A stretch of DNA of 64,000 bases, taken from NCBI GenBank assembly GCA_032718475.1, contig JAUCBJ010007329.1, forward strand, positions 157,096 to 221,095, read 5' to 3'. The notes below the pieces were generated by a model. That model made no database searches. It saw only the letters and a program-made list of their open reading frames with translations, and was not told the origin of the DNA. Of the stretch, positions 31,156-43,184 are shown piece after piece; positions within the stretch are counted from its first letter, which is position 1, and each line of letters opens with the position of its first letter. This stretch comes from Nemertoderma westbladi (lineage: Eukaryota; Xenacoelomorpha; Nemertodermatida; Nemertodermatidae). The position numbers and the translations under genes are program-made.

Positions 31156-33048
31156 ATGGATGTTCTTAAAGAGTCTAACACACCTGTTATACCTAATGCA
31201 AACTGTCGTATCCTAACGTTACAGGAAATATGCTATACCAATCTCACCCGGACATTGGCGAAACTTATTGTGAATATGGAATATAGGAGAATGGTTTACG
31301 GTGAAAATTGCGATATTAGCGAAATCTCCAGGTGGCTTGCGGAAAATGTTGCACCCAAAGTTCGAATGGACCTTCGAATATATATAATCCGTTCATATAT
31401 AGTAGCAGAAAATCAGTTGCACCGTGTATTTGATGAATTACCTTCCAACATTACTCTCCCCCAGCCAGTTAGCGTATGCCGCAACTTATCGGTATTTCGA
31501 ATCGTCCAAATAGTCCCTAAATACAGATTAAATAAATATAACAAAAAATGTTCTACCATTTAATGTAAGATTTATAATATAAATAGTTAATATGTTGTAT
31601 ATTTATTTTTAAAAAAATCCACAAGCATATTTACAAATATTTTTGCGCAAAACGCGAAAATTCCAGCCTTCGTAAAGAAGGCGGAGAAAGTAAAAATAAT
31701 TTGTAGGCCTAAACTTGTTCTTTACTCTTATTTGGGCGATTCGTAGACAACTTATGTCCGGTCTACATTGGAGCACATAATGGAATCCTATAAAAAAATA
31801 TTCATAGCTCAATGTTTTTTTCCTCTCGATATCATAACAGTTGATGATAAAGTGTTTGATGAGCAATTTCCACCAGCTGTAGTTCGTATTCTATTAAGTT
31901 GGATCCCCATAATGTCGCAAGGATTGATGGTGTTGGATATCGATGGACCTGCAGACGTGGAACATTGTTATGACAATATTCCTGTTACGATGTCCAACAT
32001 GGGTTTTACATCAAGTAGTTCTATTAAGTTCCCTCAACTCACCACTATAAAGATTAAATCGTTGAGCGTAAATGATGATTCAGTGATGGGAATCGCAAAA
32101 TGTTGTCCCAACCTGTTAACCTTATGTCTTACAAGATCCGATGTCAGCGTTATGGGACTTCGTCATCTTTCCCAAATAAATACTTTACGGACTTTGGATA
32201 TAACAGGTTGTTGGAAAATATCAGTTGATCATCTAATTAATTTACAAGAGTTATTACCGCAGGTTTATATCATGACGGAGGCAGATAATTCAATGGAACT
32301 TCTGATGGGTTTAATTAAACGTAAAATAAACCCATCCGAAACAAACTTCTACTTTTGTGAATTTACTATAAAATACGACGACGATAATAATGGGTCTACC
32401 CTTATAGTCTCTCTTGCTGATCAACTTAAATACTTTATTCTCCCCCACTGCAAGGATACCGTTAAATCGTTAAGTTTCGATTTAGAATGGAATGAGAATT
32501 GGCAAAAATCGCAGTCACACTTTGAAGATAACTTATTCGGAGAATTGGAAGTCCTTGGAAACTTAAAATTTCTGGGATTTTATAACCTCAAAATTGATGG
32601 GTTTATTTCTGAAGCCGTTAAGAAAGGAGTTACCTTAACCCAGGTCACTTGCGTTCACTTGGTACATTGCGATGTCTCATTGGGCGACTTCGGTAACATG
32701 TTCCCTAACTTAATGGAGTTGACTCTAAAGTATACCGATGTAGGAAATGGCCTTAAGTTAATGGACTCTGTAGTGACTCTGGTTATATTTACATTCGATT
32801 ACAGGTCTCTTATAACAGCCTTGCGTAGCTTCCCGTCTTTGACTAAACTATCGATTTCACTATATTCAAATTTCACCGAACCCGAAGAAGTCGTTCTAGT
32901 TGATATTAACAATTTATTTGATTCTGGAAATCTCGTCGAAGGATTAAAGAACTTCTACATCAAATGTACGGGTCGTCCACAGCCGGATATCGCGACGTTT
33001 ATAGGTGATATGTTTCGGAATCGATGTAAAAACATAATTAAAATGTAA
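31156..33048 (+). CDS. Leucine-rich-repeat protein, two-exon model
   Basis: Two ORFs join well as exon 1 31156-31491 and exon 2 31747-33048. The donor is tcg|GTATTT, the acceptor follows a pyrimidine-rich stretch and TTCGTAG, the intron is 255 bp and phase 0, and the product would be 545 residues. The start ATG is in good context (TTACCATGG). The N-terminal part (RILTLQEICYTNLTRTLAKL) looks like the short helical box preceding LRRs in several ubiquitin-ligase-type LRR proteins, but I cannot name it. From about residue 205 LRRs are evident (FPQLTTIKIKSLSV, CCPNLLTLCLTRSDVSVMGL, INTLRTLDITGCWKIS), in the style of FBXL or ZYG-11 repeats. The second half continues with weaker repeats (LKFLGFYNLKIDGF, FPNLMELTLKYTDVGNG, FPSLTKLSISLY). 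An adaptor role is only a guess. The splice model is untested. Confidence 0.65.
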
Positions 33049-34605
33049 AGTGTCCGTTGCGATGGCTGGAGGCACAGCTACTGTATGTTAATTACATTAA
33101 ATGACATATAACAGCTAACGGTAAATTACTGAACGTTATATAGACTTTATTGAACTGAATTGAATTTGATGCCTTTACTAACTCGGACAAGGCATATAAA
33201 TGACATACAATCAATTAATTCTTGGCCATTCAACTCAAATTGTGTTCCAGATACGGAAAAATTTAACCTTAGAGTAATTTATAAACACTTCTAAAATATT
33301 TGCAACAAACAAGAACCGTAATAATTTGTCGCCCCATGAAATGTACCAAATAAACCTTAAATCGGTCTGTATGCTTGGGATTATCAAGCAATACAGTAGG
33401 AACTGAAACAATTACATTAGTTTCAGTTAGGCATGTAGGCCTAATAGTAGGCCTAGGCCTAATACAGTAGAGTAGCCTATAGCTACTGTATAATAATAAA
33501 CTGTATACAGTTTATTATACACATACTGACTACAATACACTGACACAATACATTGACTACCACTACCGAATTAATAAACTACAGACACTAAAATAATTAT
33601 ATTGCTAGAGACCTACAGTATTTCAAAGCTTACCTGATGCAAACACCATACTGGATTATCACACAATAGACACTACTGTACTGCACTACTGTACTGTATA
33701 CTACTGTAAAAAAAATTCAATTGCTAGGCCAATGTCAAATCTTAACCGCAGCACCTTATGGTACTGGAAGTTTATAATACTTGTGCTTCTGGAATATCAA
33801 ACAGTACATCTATAAAATCCAAGGACTACTATACTGAGAAGGGCTGGCACAGCAGTAATCCGGACACCACTAGCGGGGTAAATTAGTTTGAATGCTTTAT
33901 CATATTTCTACCGATATTTTTAAAATATACTGTAATTTGAAAGTTTTCTACCTATTTCGCATACGGTGGATCTAATGGACGCATACTTGAAACATATTAG
34001 CCAATCTGGATGTCATTTTTAGTGAATTTAAATAATTGAGTAGAATTGTTTCGCAATAATGAAGTCGGTTTTGCATTTAGTTTTGTACAGTCATTGAGTT
34101 GGCATAGTTATTTCTCTCTATGAATTATATTAAGTTTAGTCCAGCAGAGTCACAATTATTTTTTTAATTGCGCAACAAATTTTATTATTTATTTTATTAT
34201 ATTATATTACCGGTATCACTTTATATTATTATTAGGTACTTTATTAGATTATTAGATTTTATTTAGTTTCTTTATTTTTTGAATAATATTATTCGTATAT
34301 TCGAAATTTATTCAAAGACACCCTACGAATTATATTATTTTAACTAGAAAGGTTGACACTTTCAGATATTTCGCCCCCTGGCGGCAGACTGTAGAACTGT
34401 AGATAGGTCAGACGCGTTTTCGCGTGCCTGGGAGCAAGTGAGCTGCTTTCCGAACTTTGTAAAAATATATCAATGGCCCTGAAAAGGGCTCTTTATTTGG
34501 CAACATCATCAAATTTAGCACCAGATAAAATAATATTAGCTCCCAAATTTAGCGCCAGATAAAATAATTATAGCACATAAACAGACTGTTGATGTTTGAA
34601 ATTGC
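33049..34605. other. AT-rich stretch without recognised gene
   Basis: TAGGCCTA-type palindromic words cluster at 33430-33490. TACTGTA-rich sequence lies at 33480-33720. No ORF of note. Confidence 0.35.
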
Positions 34606-34611
34606 AGTTTC

Positions 34612-35084
34612 TCGTGGCTCGGACGAAGGCCCAGGAGTTCCGGTGGGGTTTCTTCAACATCAATCAGGCAGCCCATCTGGAGATTATTAAGAGGAGGCTG
34701 CCATTCACATACCAAGAGGTAGCGACAACGGCATCGTATGGAGGAGTCATCAACACGCAGAGGTACTTGGATAGCTGGACGCCAGAAAACAGAGGCGAGT
34801 TCAGGGATTTTCTGGCGGAGCACATACCGCAAACCATGAAAATGATCTTGTGGGACGCTACCAGGGGGAAGCAGGAGGGGCATTCGGAAGGGCCACCTGC
34901 AAAGCGTTACCGTGAGTTGATAACACCAGCACCCAAAGAATCGACCACGGGAATTGGCAAGGCGGTAACGGCGAGAATGAGGAGTCTCAGAGAGGACAAG
35001 CCAGAAGGGAGGAAGCGGCCGAGACAAGACGATGACAGGGGGAAAGAACTAAGATGGTTCCCGAAGATGGGAGGAGCGAACTAG
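34612..35084 (+). pseudogene. Second BEL element: 3' fragment of the zinc-knuckle ORF
   Basis: From AQEFRWGFFNINQAAHLEII to the stop at 35082-35084 this is clearly homologous to the C-terminal third of the ORF at 12210-13451, residue for residue with few gaps. The zinc knuckles and everything upstream are missing; homology starts abruptly at about 34612, so the element is 5'-truncated or rearranged. The retained open frame shows the two elements diverged while the protein was under some constraint. Confidence 0.8.
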
Positions 35085-35799
35085 GACTCAGAGGGGGAGA
35101 TGTGGGCGTGCCTGGAAGGCACCACATGTGGAAATAATACGAACTCATAAGTGCAAAAGCAATTAAGTGTAATTAGTATGTACGTATGTAATAATCAATA
35201 TAATCAAAATGAATATAATCAAACTAAGTACTATAGTCATATATAACCTTTTTCCAACTAGCTACTGGGACTGGGGACCAATTGACTATGACAGGGGGAC
35301 GGGACATTAGACGAATCAGACTTCTTGAGTGCGACGGCACAAAAGGGGAGGGTGAGGCTCGTCAGGGGTGAGTGGAGTGAAACAAGCGTGGGTTGAGTAT
35401 AGGAGAATGAGGGAAGTATGGAGAAGAGGTGTTGACGTGCGTAGAGGAGTGCAATTCAAGTGTGGGGAGCGAGCAGTAAGAGAGAGAGTAAGGGACAATA
35501 AGGTCCGTGAGAGAAATAGTAGAGTGAGATTAGAGTGAATTTAGAGCGAAGTCATATAAAATTGTGTGGAAAGCGAGTCCATAATTGTCTCGAACAGAGA
35601 CGTCAGATATCTTGGTGCAACATAGCTCGCGATTGCACCAAGGAGGGGTAGCAATATCATACCCAGGGGGGGAGGCCTGGAAAGCCAACCCCGAGAAAAG
35701 AACTCCACCCCACACCCGGTAGTAGATTGGGTTCCAGCGGAATTGAAGCGCACTTAAGGTTGATGCTATCTTCTCACCGGGAAGATAGCATGGGGGGAG
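35085..35799 (+). other. Second BEL element: 3' UTR and polypurine tract
   Basis: Begins with the shared GTGCCTGGAAGGCACCACAT stretch and ends at GATAGCATGGGGGGAG (polypurine tract) directly before the LTR. Sequence is similar to 11517-12209 read in reverse. Confidence 0.65.
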
Positions 35800-36445
35800 T
35801 CTAAGCGGATTCAATTCCACTTCATTACCCACCAGAAAATGGGACTAGTGGCATTTTAGCAATATGTTGGGGATACGGGATTACCAATATTAATCTCGTA
35901 TCATAACCAACATTGGGGGGGCCGACACAATCCCCAAAGCCACAGAGAAAGGTGAGAGGTCAAACCACCTCGGAGGGGATACAGCTAGTAGAGGCTAGCA
36001 GCGGGGGGAAACACTCGCAGGGAGTGCCAAAGTGACAATTAGTATATTAGCCAATAGTGGGGAGGGAAGCACGTGTAAGGAACAGGAAAGCATCCATTGG
36101 GTAGAGGGCCAAAGAAGGGTAGGAGGTAAAACCAATATTCAATGTGTGATTAATCATATATTATCTTAAATTACTGGTTTACCGGTCAGTTGTGTTATTC
36201 AGTTCAGTCAGTGCAGACCGGTCATAGTTAATGACCGCCACCGCCATACCGGTAACAATTAATCTGTATTTTCTGCTTATTATTTACTGGCGTGCTTATT
36301 ATCGTCCATATTAATTAATATCGAGAGACAACAGAAACTCTTACTGTTTTCCCCAACGGCATCGGCCAAAGCTACTAGCACGATCCCCCAGCAGAACGGT
36401 GACGCTTACATTTCTAACCCGGTCGGGATCTCTGATCCCGTCACA
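35800..36445 (+). repeat. Second BEL element: 3' LTR
   Basis: Starts TCTAAGCGGATTCAATTCC after the polypurine tract and ends CTGATCCCGTCACA, matching the termini of the first element's LTR (TGTTAGCGAATTCAATTC..GATCCCGTCACA) on the same sense. Its end overlaps the last codon of the ULP1 ORF. Confidence 0.8.
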
Positions 36446-38753
36446 TCTGCCGCCAGTGAAAACTCCCCAACATCCATGGCCAACTCATCAATTGAGCGTC
36501 TATGGATAGTAGAAACCTTTGCACCAATTTCAGACCCAAGGAATTTTTTATGCTGCATAAAAGCATTGATTGAAAATATTGCAACATATCAATTCCTAGT
36601 GATGATAGTGCTTTTGCGTAGTCACTCTTTGGATTTTGCATAATTCTCAATCGCCTAGCTGTGGAAATGAAGTCTGCAGTGCTCCTAACATCGTGAAACT
36701 CTGCCGACAGGCTGCTGTCAAGAGGAGATTCTGGCCACTCAGTAGATAACAATGGCGCTGAGCCAATTGTAGTGCTATCCCGGGCATCAGTATAAGCTTG
36801 TACTTTGCTCTTGCTATACATAGATTTTGCGATTGAGTCTAGAGAATTACTTCGCACAATTTTTTTGGAAAGTCCCTGTTGACTCATTAGACCTTTATTG
36901 ACAGAGATCGGATTTAATTCACTGCCAGTTATTTTGCACATTTCAAGACATTCTCTTAACCATTGTCGCAATTGGGGGCTGTGATTATGGATAGGTAGAA
37001 TATTGTTTAATCCCTCAGATAGTGCATGGGCATATAAACAAATAAAAGGCCCACAATCATGAGCATTAACCTGTTTTGCAAAACTTGATTTTGTATTGAC
37101 TGTTGCTGTCCATCTCCTCTTGGATGCCTTTCTCCATTTGTTGTGTTCATCAATTTGTGACAATAGATTTGCTATTGCGAAAGTTACCTTAGTGGGCATG
37201 ACTGTCTGTTTTGCCAAAGGATCTAAGATGTAAATAGTTTTGGAAGTGACATCTGCCACATGCATAATGTAATGGTTAGATCTACACTCTGGGAAGAAAA
37301 TTATCTGAGGAGGAGTAGACAAGTGGCGCGATATGTACCTTCTTGCAACATATTTTACTGCACTGACTGGATCGTGATTAGGTGTTCCAAGTTTGTATGT
37401 TAGTTGACAAGGGATAGCTGTTGTTTGGTGAAAATTTCGTTCCAAAAGTCCTAGAAATCCATCCACTATGCTATCACTTACCCAGGTGTTATGATTCAAT
37501 GTATTAAGTTCCTGCAGTGTTGGAATAACAATTCCTGGGTAGTCTTTGTTAAGTGCATCCAAATATGATTTAATTTCTAATGTGATGTCTCTGGTTTCTA
37601 CAGCCTGGCTACTGTCTGAATAAACTTCAATTACTGAATCCCAGCTGTTTCCCAGTTTAGTATCTTTTACTTTGGCTACTGACTCAACTGATTGTATGGA
37701 CTCACGGACTATATCCACCTCATTATGACTGGCTAACTTAAGGCCTGAAGCATTGTCCATTTCACTGCTAATCCCTATGTCATTCCTTTCTGTTTGTCCT
37801 ACCTTTGTGATATACTTGCATTCTGTTTTTAGAGCCAATTTCACTGATGTCAGTGGATATTGGTGATCACTTCTGTGTGATTTATGGAAGTAATCAGTTA
37901 TTTTACTACCACGTGGGTGTAGAGATTTTGGGAGTGCTGAGGGAGATAGAAGTGTAGGTTGAGAGACTGGTGTTGATGGAGATGTGGAAGCTTGATCAGA
38001 CATTAGCGTTGATGGAGATGACACCATTTGTTGGGGGAAAAGTGTCTGTTGAGGCAGTAGTGTTGGCTGATAAAAGGGTTGTGATTTTTGCTGAGGTGTT
38101 GGTTGAGATAGGGAAATTGGTTGAGGGGGAGGTGTTTGATGGGAAGGGAGAATTTGTTGAAATGGAGGAGTTGGTTGAGAAATGGATAAGGGATTAGAGG
38201 GGTGTGAAAGGAGTTGTCGTTGATCAAGGGATAATGGAAGTTGAGGTGGGACTGTTTGTTGCTGTGAAAGTGTTGATTGAGTAAGTACTACTTGATGGGG
38301 AAGGTGTGTTGATGGAGATGATGGTATTGTTTGAGAAGTGCGTGTTGGTTGAGAATGTGAAGTTGGTTGAGCGGAGTGTAATGGTTCAGGTGAGGGTGTT
38401 TGTTGAGGGTGTTTGATGAGGATCTGTGTTGTTTGGGAAGGGGATGGGGAAGTCATGTGTTGATATTCCTTGTAAGAGGCCTCTGTAGTAGAGTCTAAAA
38501 GGATTAGTTCAATGTCATATTCATCTGTCTCTAATTTCGGAGTTGTTATGGAGTTTACTTGTTGGTCTAAGACCTGGTTCAGATTTTCAGATGAATCCAG
38601 AGCCGGACTTGGTGTTTTGGTGTTCTTGCATCGCTTCAGGAATCTCTCAGCTCTAAGCCGTAAGGCCGCCCGTGTTCCAGAAGATGAAAGGTCATGGCTG
38701 GAGAGAAAACACTTCAGTCGTGCAGTGTTCATTTTTTTTTCGAGTTCAACCAT
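36441..38753 (-). CDS. SAP-domain plus ULP1-type cysteine protease, C-terminus cut by an LTR
   Basis: 770 codons from the ATG at 38753 (TCCATGG, strong context), without introns. Residues about 8-45 form a SAP motif (TARLKCFLSSHDLSSSGTRA), which binds AT-rich DNA. Residues about 60-270 are a disordered P/Q/S/T-rich linker. The ULP1/SENP (C48) fold lies at about 410-590 with the full catalytic set: His in NHYIMHV, Asp in YILDPL, Gln in AKQVNAHD, and Cys in DCGPFICLY. It would cleave SUMO-like modifiers. Intronless SAP/ULP1 ORFs are often carried by DNA transposons, and a transposon origin is plausible here. The stop TGA comes from the terminal TGTGACGGG of the adjacent BEL LTR, so the original C-terminus has been replaced. 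Confidence 0.8.
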   Translation of the reverse strand: MVELEKKMNTARLKCFLSSHDLSSSGTRAALRLRAERFLKRCKNTKTPSPALDSSENLNQVLDQQVNSITTPKLETDEYDIELILLDSTTEASYKEYQHMTSPSPSQTTQILIKHPQQTPSPEPLHSAQPTSHSQPTRTSQTIPSSPSTHLPHQVVLTQSTLSQQQTVPPQLPLSLDQRQLLSHPSNPLSISQPTPPFQQILPSHQTPPPQPISLSQPTPQQKSQPFYQPTLLPQQTLFPQQMVSSPSTLMSDQASTSPSTPVSQPTLLSPSALPKSLHPRGSKITDYFHKSHRSDHQYPLTSVKLALKTECKYITKVGQTERNDIGISSEMDNASGLKLASHNEVDIVRESIQSVESVAKVKDTKLGNSWDSVIEVYSDSSQAVETRDITLEIKSYLDALNKDYPGIVIPTLQELNTLNHNTWVSDSIVDGFLGLLERNFHQTTAIPCQLTYKLGTPNHDPVSAVKYVARRYISRHLSTPPQIIFFPECRSNHYIMHVADVTSKTIYILDPLAKQTVMPTKVTFAIANLLSQIDEHNKWRKASKRRWTATVNTKSSFAKQVNAHDCGPFICLYAHALSEGLNNILPIHNHSPQLRQWLRECLEMCKITGSELNPISVNKGLMSQQGLSKKIVRSNSLDSIAKSMYSKSKVQAYTDARDSTTIGSAPLLSTEWPESPLDSSLSAEFHDVRSTADFISTARRLRIMQNPKSDYAKALSSLGIDMLQYFQSMLLCSIKNSLGLKLVQRFLLSIDAQLMSWPWMLGSFHWRQM

Positions 38754-39229
38754 GGAATTCAAACCTATCCGTTACCAACCCCGAACTCAATCCAGTTACC
38801 TAAACAATTCTAAACACACAAGGTTTATTACTCCCTTAATATTTGTCCAAATTTTTTGCAACTAAATTTTTTGACGCAGCACCTACTAATCTAAAATCTC
38901 TAGCCGGTTTTTTCAATTATCAATTTATAATTAAATTAATAATTAATTTAATTAATTAAAATTAGCAATAATATTTGAATACATTTTTTTCAAAAATGTG
39001 CCCCGTTAGTTTTTCAAGATCTTATAAAAACCTTTCAAACGAGCCTAAATTATTGAATTTGTGTGGTGAAAAATGGCGGAGAAGTAGTATCTTGAAAAAT
39101 TTAAAATTGAAAAATGTAATTCTGATATAATTTGCTTTGATTCAATTCCCTGCACTACCCAGCGGAAAATAGCGAAAGTGGCTTTTTACCAATTATAGAT
39201 GGCTAGGTGACATTAGTAATATAATATCA
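38754..39229. other. Upstream region of the ULP1 ORF
   Basis: AT-rich, with a run of AATTAATTTAATTAATT at about 38930-38960. No gene or recognised repeat. Confidence 0.3.
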
Positions 39230-39724
39230 CCTAATAACCAACGCAGGCAATACACATTACCAGCCTCAAGTAGAGATGAGAGGCCTTAAGCCATCTCAGG
39301 GGGACAGCGGGGCTAGCACGTGGGGATATTGGCAGCAGGGAGTGCCAAAGGAGAGATTGTAGGTTAGCCAATGGTGGCACGGAATACCATCTTATTGGGG
39401 TGCATTCATTGGCCAGGCCACGTAGAGCAGTAGGAATATTCAATATGTGTTAGTAATATAACGTTGCCTTTATTGCTTGTAGTTCAGTTGGTCTGTGTAG
39501 AGTTGGGGAAGCAAGACGGTTTTAACCATTGTCGTCGTCATTAACCGTGCTATTATATTCTGATTGTGCTATTATTATATTCTGACATTACTGCCACTAA
39601 AACTATTCAACCGGCCTTCGGCCTTCTAAACTCAGATACCATTAAGCCTTTCAGCAGCCTACGGACGTGGCGACGCGTATAGCCCGAAAGCAAATTCCCT
39701 CGCCAACTCGGGGATCCCATCACA
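39230..39724 (+). repeat. BEL LTR remnant, 3' part
   Basis: Shares with 35940-36445 the words GGGAGTGCCAAAG, TTAGCCAAT(A/G)GTGG and AATATTCAATATGTGTTA, and ends GGGATCCCATCACA. The first about 150 bp of the LTR are not recognisable. It has no internal region, so it is a solo or truncated LTR on the same strand as the second element. Confidence 0.65.
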
Positions 39725-40457
39725 ATAGAATATATTGATTGCTATTCTAGTAGAAAAATAGGATAGCGGTACTATATTTACATTACGAAATATATAAAAT
39801 TAAGTCAGTTTCTAATCAATAAATATATAATACATAAAATCAAATATAAATACTTACACTACACCTGATGATACACTACACACGTCCAACTCTACACTAA
39901 GTCCTGAGGTGTACATACTGTATAAGTATGGATGTTAATCATAATATTACATTAAATTACCCAAAAATACTTCAACTACTGTATAATACATTTAGCTGCT
40001 GTCAGAAGTGAATATAAATACGCGGCCGATACTTTGTCACATATAAATGAGCCCTGGCGATATCCTCCCATATTTGTAATTCGCCTACACAGTTAACCAA
40101 TTTTCATATCACTTAAGCACAGCGCAATACATATTTATATATTATTTGTAGAATATAATACTATTTGTAAGTAAATTAGAAGAATACCCACAGATAAGAA
40201 ATAAATTACGCCCCTTTTTGCAAATTACCGCATTGAATTACTCCCCCCCCCCCCCCTCCACCCTTTAACATGATAATTTAAAATCCAAAAAATGCAGATT
40301 GGATTCACGGCAAATTTTTTTGGGTTATATAGGCCTACATGTATGCTAGATTGGTTCGAGTACATAAAATCAAATCAAATTATATCAAATCAAATTCAAA
40401 TCATAAAGGCAAATGGGAAACTGAGTTGAAAAATCTAAGAAAGTTTTTTAAGTTGAA
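39725..40457. other. Intergenic, downstream of mARC
   Basis: AT-rich. A run of about 15 C lies at 40242-40256. Repeats of ATCAAATCAAATT occur at about 40365-40395. No gene. Confidence 0.35.
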
Positions 40458-42189
40458 TCAATCTGTCATTAAATATACAGGGTCGCCAACGGATATCTTT
40501 CCCAGTCTATCGATTCCCATGCTGACACCGCAGGTCGGCCGTTGGGGGTTGACGGCCGGGTTCCTACGATACGTCATCAACGTCTTAAACGGATTTATAT
40601 CGGTGTAGACCTGCCCTGCGTCGGGGTCAACAGAGGTCAAGCCGCAGCGAGAAGTAGGCGCCATCATGCGGAGAACCGCGGAATCCCCCAGCCGTAGATG
40701 AATCCAGGAGTCCTCGTTGTAGGCCCCGGGGCCCGCGATGAGAATGTTTGGGCGGAAGTTGCGATGACTCACGGTAGGGGAATCGAACGCTAGGTGGCGC
40801 TGAATGTCCTGTATCGTAGCCGTGTTGTTTATATGATACGGAGAGAAATTCCCGAATGCTAGAGAGTCTGAATGTTTCGCGAAACGTCCCAATTCCTTGA
40901 CGTTTTCAGAGCGTCGGTGTTCGGTTATTGCGATAACTTGCAGCTCAGAAGTTTCCAGGTATTTACTCAACCAACGACCTAATTGGTTGTCAAGACAGCG
41001 ACCTTTACCAGCAGAACCGAATAATTTGACATCCACTAATGGGATATCAACTGGAGGCTTGTTTTTAACCTATGGGAAAAGAAATTGTGTCATGTAGTAG
41101 TATTCCCTTTCGCATAGTAGGGCCTACATTCCCAGATGTAAGGAGACCGAATAACCATTATTACCAACAATTTATTAAACTGGAAAAAGCCTTCTTGTCT
41201 CTCATTTATTGTTTTGGTTAGAATTGACAGCCACTGTATAACGTAACCTGTCGATTACCCTTAACACTTAACGTTTTCGGTTGTCGGTGAGGCATTTACA
41301 CCCCACTTTTCGTTGAGTGAGTGGGATGCGGCGCTCATTATAGACTCTACGAAAAGCGATAAGTGCAAATTGTGTAAAGCTGGAATGATATATAAAACTT
41401 TGCTTAGGAGTCGAATAACTTTCTGTTGTATAAAGAAAATATGTTTTTTGTTTGGCTGTGAGAATAAAAGTGTTTGAACAATACTGGGGTTCGAACCAAC
41501 GATATAGGCAACCATTTCGTGGTAGAATAATAATATATTATTAAATTATATTATATAAAAATAATAATATAATAAATTTTAAATTTTCCAGTCTAAAACA
41601 TTCATGTGTGTACAACTTTTAAGTCGTGTTAATTTGTCAGCAAATTTAGTTAATTTTCCTTACACAGCTCAACTAAAACCATCAGACTATCACATTGAAA
41701 ACGGTCTAGACCCCCCATGACCTACTATAACACTTAATACTCTTTAAATGTTTAATACTGTTATGGTGGGTGATGGGCCCATCTATAATATAAATTATAA
41801 CTCACTTTTATATCATCCATGTTAGGAGCGCTCAGATACAAATAATGTTCATCGAATCTACATTCAACCAAACAGAGGGAGGGGTAGTCGCTCATAGTTA
41901 CCTTCCGCCCGCTCCCATTGGTTATTATAAACTGTCTGTCAGTTATTCCGTTCACAGAAAGACCTAGTTTGGTGCAAGTGGCTTCCTTAACCTCAACACC
42001 TTTGCATGACTTTATCGGATAAATTACAATTTTATCAATGACTCCAATATGGATATTACTTCCTTGTGTTTTAGATTTTCTAACGAAACTATTCCAAAAA
42101 TAGAAACCAGTCGTTGCTATGACAACTACAGCCGTTAAACTCGAGAATATAATTCCATGGCCCATATAATTATTCGACATCGACGACAT
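40458..42189 (-). CDS. MTARC: Mitochondrial amidoxime-reducing component (MOSC protein), two exons
   Basis: Exon 1 is 42189-41806 (128 codons; donor AAA|GTGAGT) and exon 2 is 41069-40458 (acceptor CCATAG|GTTAAA), phase 0, giving 331 residues, close to the family's usual 335-340. Residues 1-30 contain a single transmembrane anchor (FSSLTAVVVIATTGFYFW), the outer-mitochondrial-membrane anchor typical of mARC. The MOSC N-terminal beta-barrel domain follows (IVIYPIKSCKGVEV). The MOSC domain has the family signature FRPNI and the molybdenum-ligand cysteine in SRCGLTSVDPDAG, and ends KISVGDPVYLM. mARC is a molybdenum-cofactor enzyme that reduces N-hydroxylated substrates with cytochrome b5 and its reductase. 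No disabling change was seen, so the gene looks functional. Confidence 0.92.
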
Positions 42190-43180
42190 ATTTTTTAAAG
42201 AAACTGCTTTAAAAACAATTTAATACCATTAAGTTCGTGTTTTATTCCAGAAAATTACCTTTTTGACATAAGAAATCAAGTTTGAACATTTTTCCTACAA
42301 ATGGAACAAAGGCAACTTATCCTAAAAATGGATCATTTATGTCTGTAAATAAATTGGCAAATTTTTCTGAAAAATAGAGATAAATAGATATAATATAATA
42401 CCGTACCGTGTACTACTATTAATACATATATAGTTTTAAGCCTATATACTAATAGTTATTAATACAAATAAACATTAGTCCTAGCCTAGGCCTACGGTTT
42501 AATAAACTATTCTAATTAGTAATAATTAATGAATTGATAATGGACTTTGGAAGAAGAACTCTGTAGCAAAAATTAGCGAAACAATGGATTGTCGGTGCCG
42601 GCGGAGTGAACCTGCCTCTCCCAATAAACGTTCAGGTATGCTGAACACCCCACCAACACCACGGGAGTTAATCAACTACCTATTGAGTTAATGGCGTAAA
42701 ATAACAGCAAACCCGTAACTAACCTGTATTTATTAACATGAAAACATTAAAGGAAAGGAGCAAGTTACAGTGGCGATTTTTTATATCTAATAACAAAAAA
42801 GAACTTTATTTAATACGCGACCTATTTCGCTGGTGTTCACTTTTCACATGCGGTAAATGTGCTCCACATCTGCACCATAAAGGTGCTATTGCTAAAGATT
42901 TGTTCAACCAAATTCCTATTTAAATTACTTAATATATAATTTATACAATCTGTTACATTATAATCTAATAATACATAAAATAATAATATATGTATACAAT
43001 TAAATATAATGTTAAAACATGCAGGCATGTGTAATAATAAACTAATATTATTGTAATATCACAATATCATGTATGCCTAAACAACCTAGTAATCTGTGAG
43101 TGAAAAAATATAAAAAAATTGTGTTGAGATACGGTATTTTATGAGAAAGACACTAAATTAACTTTTAGGGCACTTTAACT
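42190..43180. other. Intergenic between mARC and the LINE nuclease fragment
   Basis: AT-rich, with TAGGCCTAC-type words near 42480. A shared repeat word, AAAGGAGCAAGTTACAGTGGC, is at about 42754-42775; it recurs at 51868-51892 and, modified, at 58836-58858 in the fold-back element. Confidence 0.4.
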
Positions 43181-43184
43181 TTAA

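Noticed and set aside
31609-31866. 85-codon minus-strand ORF opposite the LRR gene
   Set aside because: Overlaps the proposed intron and exon 2 start of the better supported plus-strand gene.
41478-41520. tRNA-like sequence (GGTTCGAACCCC on the minus strand)
   Set aside because: Box B-like word only; no convincing box A or cloverleaf upstream. At best a short SINE or tRNA scrap.
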